From assembly GCF_000210295.1 (NCBI RefSeq), contig NC_026737.1:496001-560000 (forward strand): 64,000 bases of DNA, read 5' to 3'. Positions 1 through 10,025 of this stretch are shown piece by piece. The position numbers were made by a program, and so were the translations under genes. This DNA is from Trypanosoma brucei gambiense DAL972 (taxonomy: Eukaryota > Euglenozoa > Kinetoplastea > Trypanosomatida > Trypanosomatidae). Numbering within the stretch: the stretch's first letter is position 1; each line of letters begins with the position of its first letter. Under the pieces are notes generated by a model, which made no database searches, was not told the DNA's origin, and was given only the letters and a program-made list of their open reading frames with translations.

Positions 1-1241
1 GCAGACCATCCATAACTAGTTAGTAGTAGCGCCCATATTATCCAATGGTAGTCGAGACAGGGTTGGAGGAGGGCGTCGCAAGACGAGGGAAAGCAGTTTA
101 AAAAACGACATGTCATCCATGGTGACGAAGCAATCCCTCAACCCATCAAGCAATACCATGGAGAGCAAGAACAAAAGAAATTTCTAGCAGCGGACGAGCC
201 AATAATTTGAGGCTTCGCCTCGTGGCGACAAGTGCCCAAACTGTACATAAAGCACGTGTCCATCATATCTTATTTAAGGAAGCGGCAACACAAACCGCAA
301 ACAAAACAAAAGTAAAAACACAGAATATAAATGTACACGAGTTCCCCGGTAGAGTCCGTCGCTTGATTGGAATTCCCGGGTAGTGACGGTTGGGATCCCC
401 AACAAAAGCAGCACACGACTCTCTCATTCGCACTATCTCAACACCGTGCCTGCACCATGGAGCATTATGTCCAAATACTCCACCGTGGCACTAACGCGTC
501 CCGCCACTCATATAAAAACAAATGCAGCTGTGATACGCAGCGGTGACGATTCTCAACAGTACAGATGATGTATCGAGCCGCCGCGTTGTGCTTGAGTGAT
601 ATTCCACAAGAGCTGTCCGCCCGCACGGATAATGTGGTACAAACGAACAAAAGAGGTAATGTACCTTGCATCTGAAAGAAGATATGGGGGATCACATGTC
701 ATCTACACCTTTTTCTTATACAAAACAGAATAGAGTGGAAGAGTACAAAACCAATGGAAAACAATGAAAAATTATCCATCTTTGCACATGGAAATAATAA
801 TTCTCAGTCGATTTGGATCGAGGTCCCCATACGTAGGGAAAGCATTGCTGGAAAGTAGTGGAGTTGTCTGGTGAGCCACGACATACATATCGTCAGTTAA
901 ACTGAATTTCGAGTAGCACCAATGCCATACTACCGATCTAGGAATTAATGTCCTGTTGCAAAATAAAAATAAAAAATATGCACAAATAAACCTTCTTCTC
1001 TCCCTCCCATATATTAAAAGATGGCATAGAAAGATAAATTCGCTCTCCTTTTCGTTCGGTTCGAAGAACTAAGAGATCAAATGATAATTTGAACAAGAAC
1101 ATAAGTAGTCCTAACTCTAAACAATAAACAAATATATATATATATGTACCCTAACCCCTCAAATTCTCTACTTTAAGAACGCATTATATATTAAAGGGTG
1201 GGAGCAAAAACTAAGGGGGGTTATCCCTGATTTTCCTTTCT
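1..1241. other. Downstream/3' UTR region of the minus-strand array
   Basis: This stretch lies downstream of the minus-strand CC2D-like gene. It is A-rich on the + strand, therefore T-rich on the transcribed strand, as trypanosome 3' UTRs usually are. It contains a short (TA) run near 1133-1146. Small reading frames at 383-568 and 465-695 begin at non-ATG codons or lack any recognisable domain. I see no supported gene here. The next minus-strand gene presumably lies beyond the left edge. Confidence 0.6.
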
Positions 1242-3962
1242 CTAATGGGTATTCATAGCCATTAGAACATCAACGCAGTGGAGACTCTCTGGGCTGTTCA
1301 TTTCCACCCTTTTTTGTAATTCTTTAAAGCGAATGTTATCTTCTTCTATTTGCGCCAAGGTTGGCGTGGATAGCATACCGAAGTCATCACTTTGTAAGGT
1401 GACCTCCACCTCCGCCGCCCGCCTTGCATCCCGTGTTCCTGGATTTTGAGCAACAATCGCGACGCGTTGACGAGGTACACCGCGGTGAAGGGTAGCCATG
1501 GTAAAAGCCGCGTCACCGACATGGTGCTCTCGTGAATTCCCCTTGGATTTGTAAAAAACGTGGAGTGTAATAACGTCTTCGTCAGGTTGAGCAAGATAAA
1601 AGTAAAAAGTCTCATTAAATCTTATAGCAGAGCTTAATTCCTTGACAGAGGTTTTATACTTTTCCTTCACGGATTTTACCTTTATAACGACGTATCCAGG
1701 CTCAATAATCGGACGTCCGTTCTTCATTAAGTCCCTTAACTCAACAATCGTGACTGCGAGGTGGGCTCCGGCTGCAACGGCGTTCTTTTTTTTATCGGCT
1801 AGATGGGGAGACGCCGGCGGGTAGGCGAGTTGCTCCATAGATCGTCTCCGGGCACTGCGCCTGGTGCTTCTAGAATTTCTTCTTGATTGGTGGCGTTGAC
1901 CCTCCTGTCGCTCATCTTTAATAGAAACAAGTTGCTTCCACAGTCCATCATTTGCCTCTCTCAAAGCGAACAGCTGATCATTTAATTCTTGAAGCTTCTT
2001 ATCCCTCTTTTCTGCGACCTCGGACTGCTCCTTTTGTGCGAGGGCCTCTTCAAGTCTTCTCATTCTACTCTCAATCCCACTCCCCCTCATTGGTTCACCT
2101 TGAACAATGCCCAGACCGTCATTGGTCAGATGCCTCTTTAAAACGCTTAAAGATTCCTGAAGCTCATGTATTCTATTCTCCTTACTTTTGTTAGCATGCC
2201 GCAAGTCAACGATCTCATTACTAAGGCGATTCTTCTCTGACTGAAGAAGCTGCAAGCTATTTTGTCGCTGTTCCGTCTCTTTGTAAAAGTCTTGCAGTGA
2301 CATACGCCTCATTTTCCTTTTCGCTTCATCTTCCTCCGACCATGCTGTCTCCAGGGATCGCATAAAATCCTCAGTCGAGTCCAACTTATCTTTCAAAAAC
2401 TTATCAATGACAGTTGCTTCAGAAACTCCTCTCGTTCGGGGCCTCTGCTCATTTTCCCCATTTCCCAAATCATTGCTATCATGGGCCAACTCCCCCGCGG
2501 AATTATTCCTAGAGTTACGTAAAAGCAGACGCTGCTGAAGGGATTCGTTCTGCAAAAGTAGTTTGGCTATTTCCGCCTGATACTCACTCCTACTGGATTC
2601 ACTCGCAGCCAGTTGCTCCTCATTCGCAGCTTTCAGAGAGGAAATTTGCCTTGTATACTCGAGCAATGAATCACGGAGTTGCTCATTCTCATCTAGAACC
2701 GCCTTCATTTCATGTACATCGTAGCACCTGGAGTCTTTTTCTCTGTTGATATTGTATCCTTTCTGCAAGGAAAGCTCCTTCTCTGTGGAAACAAGGGCAA
2801 TTTCTAGCTCCTTCACACGCACCTCAAGACCGTTGTATTCCTCTTCGGCACGCGAGTTCCGAAGGTGAAGGTGTTCGATTTCCTTATGGAGCTCTTCATT
2901 TTCCCTCATAAGTAATTCATTCTTTCTGCTAATGTTACCATTGAGCACTTCGAGTGATTGAATCCGGCTCTCCCTTGAGGCATCACTATCATCAATTTCG
3001 CTCACTTTGTCGTCAACATCATCCACTGAGGGGTCGCCCAGGCGCAACTTATTCTTCATGCGGCCTGGTTTCCTCTCTTCCCGGAAGACGGTGACTTCGT
3101 GCTTGAAGGAATCCAACTGATGTTGTATTGCCCGGTAAACATCGCCCCCAGTTCCAATATTATTGCCTTGAAGTGTGCTTATCTCGACCCGTAACGCGGC
3201 CTCCATTTCCCGCCACTCACGCTCCTTCGCACGATAACGTTCCTCAGCAAGCTGTAGTTTCTCCTCGAGCTCGGCAATATCTTCCTTAAGAAGGGCCTGC
3301 TGAAGATGTTGATTGCTTCCACGGGTCTTCACGTCCCAGTTCTCTCTCTGTTGGGCAGTGCCATCGAATCGCTTTACGGACGCAAGCAGCTCTTCATAAT
3401 CTTGAAGGTTTCGGGATCTTTCGTTTTCCCAAGTCTCTTTTGCAAGAAGCCATTGATGCTGCACTTCATGAAGTTGTTCCTCCAGCTCTGCGTTTCTTTT
3501 CTTTAGTAGTGACACTTGCAGGTCATTTTTTTCCTGTTGTTCATTTATATTTTTACATCTTTGGTCAAGGTGGCTTTCACGCTGTTGAGCCTTATTAAGT
3601 AACCCCCGAAGCTCATGAACTTCCGAACGCAGAGAACTGTTTTCTTCAATTAGTTTAACTGCTTCGGCTCTAAATGAAGTTCCTGATGTATCAGCAGTTT
3701 CCCCAGATTTCAACTTCATGAGTAAAGCGTTATTTTCTTCCTCAAGGACCCTCGCATTTCTGTTCGCAAGAATCAGCTTTCCTTCAACATCGCTCAGTTC
3801 CTTTAGCTGTTGTCGTAAGTCCCTGAGGCGAACCTCCTGCTCATACTCGTTGAGCTCCTTGGCGGCAAGTTGTTCCTTCAGACTGGCACAAAGATCACTG
3901 AGCTCATCTATTGATTGTCTGTCATCAAAGATAGGCTGCTGACCAAAATCAACCTGCTGCAT
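1242..3962 (-). CDS. CC2D: Coiled-coil and C2-domain protein, CC2D-like (flagellum attachment zone/hook region)
   Basis: This 906-residue protein starts at an ATG at 3962 on the minus strand. A likely spliced-leader acceptor AG lies at about 4004-4005, behind a T-rich tract (minus-strand sense), giving a 5' UTR of about 41 bases. Residues 1 to about 720 are almost continuous charged heptad sequence typical of long coiled coils. Residues of about 735-865 form a C2-like beta domain (AVTIVELRDL, then an FNETFYFYL strand and a VGDAAF strand). The classical Ca-binding aspartates are not obvious. A basic Arg/Ser-rich stretch precedes the C2 domain. Architecture and length match T. brucei CC2D, a cytoskeletal protein needed for flagellum attachment zone assembly. 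The name rests on architecture and remembered chromosome context. It is the first gene of the leftward array, next to the strand-switch region. Confidence 0.72.
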   Translation of the reverse strand: MQQVDFGQQPIFDDRQSIDELSDLCASLKEQLAAKELNEYEQEVRLRDLRQQLKELSDVEGKLILANRNARVLEEENNALLMKLKSGETADTSGTSFRAEAVKLIEENSSLRSEVHELRGLLNKAQQRESHLDQRCKNINEQQEKNDLQVSLLKKRNAELEEQLHEVQHQWLLAKETWENERSRNLQDYEELLASVKRFDGTAQQRENWDVKTRGSNQHLQQALLKEDIAELEEKLQLAEERYRAKEREWREMEAALRVEISTLQGNNIGTGGDVYRAIQHQLDSFKHEVTVFREERKPGRMKNKLRLGDPSVDDVDDKVSEIDDSDASRESRIQSLEVLNGNISRKNELLMRENEELHKEIEHLHLRNSRAEEEYNGLEVRVKELEIALVSTEKELSLQKGYNINREKDSRCYDVHEMKAVLDENEQLRDSLLEYTRQISSLKAANEEQLAASESSRSEYQAEIAKLLLQNESLQQRLLLRNSRNNSAGELAHDSNDLGNGENEQRPRTRGVSEATVIDKFLKDKLDSTEDFMRSLETAWSEEDEAKRKMRRMSLQDFYKETEQRQNSLQLLQSEKNRLSNEIVDLRHANKSKENRIHELQESLSVLKRHLTNDGLGIVQGEPMRGSGIESRMRRLEEALAQKEQSEVAEKRDKKLQELNDQLFALREANDGLWKQLVSIKDERQEGQRHQSRRNSRSTRRSARRRSMEQLAYPPASPHLADKKKNAVAAGAHLAVTIVELRDLMKNGRPIIEPGYVVIKVKSVKEKYKTSVKELSSAIRFNETFYFYLAQPDEDVITLHVFYKSKGNSREHHVGDAAFTMATLHRGVPRQRVAIVAQNPGTRDARRAAEVEVTLQSDDFGMLSTPTLAQIEEDNIRFKELQKRVEMNSPESLHCVDVLMAMNTH

Positions 3963-5617
3963 TGTTAACCTTCTTGAATACTTCCTAATGTATTATTATT
4001 AACCTTCCGAAGACACAACAAAAAAAAAACAGGGCAATTTTTTTTTAAAAAAAGGGACTCTTTTTTCGTTCAACACTCCTGAATATAACTTTTTCAATAT
4101 TTGATAAACAACGGCTTTATCCTTTTTCAAATTAAAACGAATACACATAAATACCACACGCCTACATATGTTAAGACATAAATGAACAGCAGCGGATATG
4201 CTTGGGTAAAACGATAAAGACTTTTTACTACTATACAAAAATGAGCAAGCTCATCAAACAAGTCATACCTGAACGCCGATGAGCATTTCTCGGCTGTCAA
4301 ACCTGTTACAAAAATAAGTTGAGAAGGTATTTAAAAATGAAATAAGCAAAATTTTGGCAGGTAGGACACAAAAATATAAGAGAAAATGCCTCCACACGTA
4401 CGCGTGCATGCATCCACATCCGCGGAAAATAATAATAAGAACAACGGGGGAAAAAGGTAGCAACACCCATCTATAACTAATAAAAACCAAACAAATACTC
4501 TTAAATAGCAAATATTGTAACATCAAACGAAGCGATTACTCAATAAGCAACAATACTTAAACAAATTCGCCAAATAGGTAAGTGCATTTATACTAATGTG
4601 ACACTACAAAAAGCAAAAAAAATGTACCAAGTTATGCCAAACACCTCTCAATGCGCTAAAAGCACCAAATTCCCACAATGCAAGGAAACAGAGATGATAA
4701 TAACAAATGCTACATTCAGTACTGTTTTTCGTATCCGCCAGCACAAGGAAGGCTTCACTGACAAAAATAATATACAAACACGGTAAATAAAGCAAAGGCT
4801 ATATGTACAGAAGAACATTCACGTCTTAGTATTTTCATGCGAAAAAAATGCTTGCAGCAGCCTAAAACAATCAGGGACGCCACGGCCCATAGTGATCATC
4901 AAAACATTCCTTAGTACCTAGACAACAGTCAAAGGTTCAAAACAAAGCCAACACGACCACAGCATCAAATGGAACATGAATGGGTTTAAATGAATTAAAC
5001 AGTAACAAAAATAAGAAGGTATATCTCCCCATATCTTAACCAAAAAAAAAAGAAGTGTAAAAAAGAAAAAGTGATCACAAAGTTGATATGCAATAACCGT
5101 ATGTTTCTCTACCCTAACAAACTCGAGGTAAAACTACGGCACAGTTCGTCCGCACATCCAACGAACAAAAGAAGTACAAAATGAGACCCCACATACCTCC
5201 GTAGCTCCCGATACCTAATACAAGAAATGCGTCAGAGTTTTTCTCCATTTGCTGTGTAAAACGAAAACAGAAAACCCCTGTAACAACACCCAGATCTCAT
5301 GCTTAGAGGGTATACAAAAGAGACAGCGACAAGAAATACACCAACCCCAGCAACCTTACAGCTACCCTTCATCGCCAAGTGTCAGAATCCTTACGCACAC
5401 CCTCCCAAGTAGCCCCTATGCCACGATCGCCCACTGGGAACCCCCAGTGAGATTGGCAGCGGCGCATACAAATCCCACAGCCCCCTTCCCGACGTCAGTC
5501 TAAATATAGCAAGAGTTGCATCGAAAAACAAACCAATGAGTTAAGGGATACCGACGCGGACTTTCCATCTCTTTCTCCTCCGGGCTCCTTTATACGCGGC
5601 CGGAAGCCACCCACCCA

Positions 5618-5627
5618 CCCCCCCCCC
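5618..5627 (-). promoter_or_regulatory. Poly-G tract in leftward transcription sense
   Basis: Ten C residues on the + strand give a G10 run on the minus strand, just after a CCCA-type repeat. It lies in the left half of the strand-switch region. With the G runs on the right side it forms an outward-pointing pattern. A role in promoter function or quadruplex formation is inference. Confidence 0.35.
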
Positions 5628-8600
5628 TCACATAAGCCTAAAGAAACTCAGCGTACACAGCTGTCAATGCCGCCACCGCTCAAGCAATGCAGCACGCAGG
5701 CACAAACAGCACCACCTTCGCCACGCCAGAGAGCCAACAGACGCAGACCGCTGTCCCGGCGCACCTCTTCTGCTCCAGCGTTGCGTTGCGCCCTCAGAGG
5801 GAGGCGACAACATCCCGCTATGGGGAAGACACCACACACATACAGAGCGACCACACCGGCAATGCGAGACGGCAGAACACGGTGGGACGTTGAGCCAGAC
5901 ACTATTACCACGAGTCGATGAGAGCCGACAGAATCAACAAACAAACGTCACCGCCGAACGCCACGGGGCGCCTCTCACGACCGCTGCCCAGCAGCTTGCG
6001 GAAAGACGATCAACGGCTACGGACAGGATGGAAACCCTTCAGACGCGGCGGATGAGACCACCGGCTACGTAAAGTAAATCGAAACTAAAACCCTAGCCGA
6101 ACGACCCTGGCGGCCGCCGTCCCAGAGAAGTGTGCGGCCCCATCACCTCGCGATCAGTGACAGGACAGGCCACGGGCCCATGCACGGCACAGCAAAAAAA
6201 AAAAGCCAAATGTTCTATTGCGAGGGAAACCCAACATTGGAAAACTTGGCGTTCCAGATGTCTTAACCGCGACACGGCAACGACAGGGACCCGGAAGCAG
6301 AGGCTCAACTCACGACCCTCCTGTGCAGCACCGACAAAGACGCACGGTCTCATCGCAACGGAAAACCCCGCAACAGCATAGGAGGTCGCCGCTCGTCACC
6401 AACCTAACGGAGGAGGGCCCCAACACAGCGCGGTCCGTACTACCCAACCAGTGACTCCATTATGGCAGCGAGCCGCTCCCTTGGTTCTCGGTTACGAGGG
6501 GAAAACTCTCAGTTCTGGAGCACAAAGCCTCCGCAGAGAGTAACCCGGCCCAACGACGGCACTCCAGCCCCACAAGGAAGCAGCTGGCTGTCGTGGGTTG
6601 CGTGGATGTCCCTTCATGTCTCTTACCGTAGAGGGTCTCACAAACACGTTCACAAGGGGGCGAAGGCATCTCCCTTGCATTTACTCCTCAGCATTCGCTC
6701 TGTCACAAAATGTAGTTTCACTTAGAAACCTGCTATGAGACCCGGGCCATCACTTCGGAATGTTTTTTTTGGGGGTGTGGAGAGCATTGTAGACTACGTT
6801 TACCGTGTTCTGCGGTTGGGTTTGGCGAAGCGGCTTCGAAAGAAGCTTTACCGCTGGGTAACAACAAGCAAAAAATAGCTTACTGGCCGAAAGGTGGGCT
6901 GAGAAAGGTTCTTTCCGGGCCTTGCGCTAAAACAGTTATCTTCACTTGTGGCAAAAGATTTACGCAGCGCTTTTTACTGTAGAGGTTGAAAAAGCTTTGC
7001 AAACGGCACTGGATGGTATGGGTGTGATATTTCAAGTGCGGCAAAAGTTTGAGAACGCCGAACAACGGCGGCAGTTTGTCCCCATTTTTTTTTTTCCACT
7101 TGAGGTGGCAGAGCACCAATAAAAAAAAGTTGTTGTTCCGTTCGGCCCTAGAAATATTTTAGCCTGCTAAAAAAGCACGCTGCGGAGCCACCAAAAATAA
7201 AAAATAAAAGACTGTCAGCATAAACATTTTATTTCTGTTCTACCTTTCAAAACACCAGAAAAAAGTTACTATCCCGGAGTTAGTGGTTCTCAATTTGCAG
7301 CGGACACCGTGTGACACCATTTTAAGGGCGGCGCATTGAAAAATTTCCGATATCCTCTCTCTGTTGCAGTCACCGCATTCCTCCTCATACAAACTAAAAA
7401 CCAACGTTTACACGACTAACTGTTCAACAACCCTGGTGGGGCCAAACATCTCGCGGGATTTCAGTGTGCGCTAACTTGCTCAGGAAACAGAAGCAATTAC
7501 TATAATTCCGAAGATTTTTGGAAAGCCAAACTTTGAGCTACCCTTCCCCCGAGTGGCACTGTCACTGCACTACCATCTCAAGGGTTGTGGGAGACAACTG
7601 TGGAAACATATGGCAACCGACGAGCCGGCGAAAGCCCCAGCAGCTTAGCAGTAACGCCATCCCCTTTATTACCTTTCTCAAGGGATTTGCTAGAGTGAAC
7701 TGCAACAGGGTTTTGCGATAAATTCGAAAACTTTCCGTAGAAATGTCGCTCATCCCCCAGCCACCTTCCGCTGTCAGAGGACAATCGAGGGAAGTCCGTT
7801 CAGGAAAATCGCTCTCCCGCACAAAAAAAAATTTAATTGAGGATAGGCACATCGTGCGACATCACCCGACCCTCCACTGTTAATAACCATAGTGAACCTC
7901 CTTTTTAACAAGTGTCACAAGACGCAGGTTCCAACCCCCAATGTAGTTTCTTCGCAAGAGACCTAACGATTGGTAGGGGGTACAAAGATTGCCCAGCAAG
8001 GGGACAGAACGCCGCGGCTGCGCCGGAGACCCGCCATTATTTCAAAAGGGTCACCGCCAAGAAAGCAAGACATGGGGTGTTTTTTGGGGTGCTTGAAGAG
8101 CCACTTCACACTATCACTCGGTGGCTCCCAACACGGGCAAAAGGAGAAATCCGGAAGTATAAGGAAACCACCCTTCTTCTACAACAAAAGAATTCTCTAA
8201 GCACACAAAAAGTGTGCGAAAGGCTAAATATTCCCCCCTTCCATAACCGATGGCCACTTTCTCCACGTAATGGCGGCGAAATCAAGAGATTTTCCGGACG
8301 TCCTAACTTACCCTTGCTCGCAGCAAACACCTACAAACGACGGTCTGGCGTCATGAGACAGCGTCACAGCAGCAGAAAGTACTTCAGACGTCTCAGAGAA
8401 AGGCATGACAGGTAGTTTACGGAGTAATTAGGGACCGCCACGCACGCGCCGCCCCTCCGGGGACGACCTACCTTTCCTCTGCGAATTGGTGATGGCCCTT
8501 GGCTCGTAGCAGATCCCTGCCTTTGGCGGTTGTAGCAGGCAATGCCAAAAAAAAAAAAGAAAACGCCGGTACAGTCCACCGTGCATCTGGCCCCGGAAGC

Positions 8601-9685
8601 ACCTTTTTCCCCAGAGCCGTGCTGAACCATCCCTCCCCCAGGGAAGGACTCCCCACGCTCCCAACAGTCCTCTTTGACGGTGCTTCTGTTTCACGTTATT
8701 TTTTCACTTGTCGCAGATCTCGGTCAAGGAGGGGAAATGATGAGGAAGATGTAAGGGAAGTGGAAATCAAAACGCTCCTTCACCCTACTTTGTGAAAGTT
8801 TGCTTGTTCAGGGGTGTGATGTAAGGCTAATGTGTTCTATCCTGCAAGGGTGCATGTGTCACTGACACTAGTGGTGGACATGAGTCTGTGTGGTGTCAGT
8901 GGTTGCCGCCAGGTGAGCTCACACCCAGGGGGAGGGTAAACGTTCCACATTGCCACCGTAGGTGCCTCGGCTACGCTGTTAAATGGCCACTGCGTTCTGC
9001 TGTGTTTGGGTACCCCCTCTTCTTCAAGGGTTGTCCGTTTGCTTTGCTCAGGAGGTGGTGCCGTATGGAAAAGGGGGAATTCCGTGAGTGAAAACTCATA
9101 AAACGAGCACTCCACACCGTGTTTTTCGGAGGCTGATATATCGGCTGGAAAGTCTCACCTTTTCAGCCTTCCCGAAACCGGTCTGACTTGCTCGATGTTA
9201 CTGCCACACCCCTCGTTTGTTGGCCGCTTCTTTCAGTGCCGCTCAAAGGAAATGGCCGGGGATCGGTTATGGGAAGACAGGAACAATCGGTTCATAACGA
9301 TTTTTGTCAGTGAGTGGGGTGGGGTGACGGCTCTTTCTACCTCCACGGCTGTCATTTGGTGTCTGCACTCAATTTATGGACTCAGGGCTTTGTGCCGATG
9401 TTACCCCTTTAGGACTGCGAACAAAACGCGTGTTAACACGAATATTTGTTTCATCCCACACGTTTATAAGTGCTTCGCCATCTCTGCGCGCTGCCTCTAT
9501 GTTTCTCCCTTTTGGATGTGTTGCTTTTCGGCCCCTGACTGCCAGTCAATCGGGCCCCTTTGTGGTGTTGATTTCGTTGTCACGTGCACGGCAGAAGTGC
9601 CTCGGCTGGGCAGACGTTCGTGGGCTTTGATCGTTTTTGTTTTTGGGCGTGCACGTCCTCGCAGTCCGGGGTCTCTTCTGCAGTT

Positions 9686-9700
9686 GGGGGGGGGGGGGGG
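9686..9700 (+). promoter_or_regulatory. Poly-G tract (G15) in right half of strand-switch region
   Basis: Fifteen consecutive G residues lie in G/T-rich DNA upstream of the rightward array. Homopolymeric G of this length can form quadruplexes. GT-rich elements are known to mark T. brucei transcription start regions, but activity of this tract is inference. Confidence 0.4.
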
Positions 9701-10013
9701 AGCTCCAGTATTTGACTTGGTGATAGCAGCTGGTTTGTGGGTGGAGCAGTGTTTGCCCGTTTAGTTGGGGTACTCGTAGTGTGAAAAGGGTCACTCCGTC
9801 TCTGAGCTCCTCCGATCGGCACCGCGCCGCATATGCTACGGAGGACTCGGCGTCACTATTGAGTTGGGAAGCTCCGCACGGTATTGCGATTTTTGCCGCT
9901 TCGTAGCCGAGTCTAAGCGTCGATGAAGTGAGGCCCTGGGAGGTGGGTCCAGTTTGGTTGGACCACTTCTTCTTCATTTTGGTCCTCACAGCACGTGAAT
10001 TGTGCACGGCTGC

Positions 10014-10025
10014 GGGGGGGGGGGG
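10014..10025 (+). promoter_or_regulatory. Poly-G tract (G12) in right half of strand-switch region
   Basis: Twelve consecutive G residues lie about 310 bases after the G15 run. The flanks are loosely alike (GCAG or GCTG before the G run, then AGCTCC or AAGTTCC), but the resemblance is too short to call a duplication. Function is inferred only from position. Confidence 0.35.

Noticed and set aside
7912..8415. 167-codon frame with basic residues
   Set aside because: It opens at GTG rather than ATG and reads as translated A/C-rich non-coding DNA.
9195..9764. 189-codon ATG-initiated frame in the strand-switch region
   Set aside because: It has no domain, an erratic residue mix rich in Cys, Phe and Arg, and a poly-Gly run encoded by the G15 tract. 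G/T-rich DNA has long chance frames. Nothing marks it as a gene.
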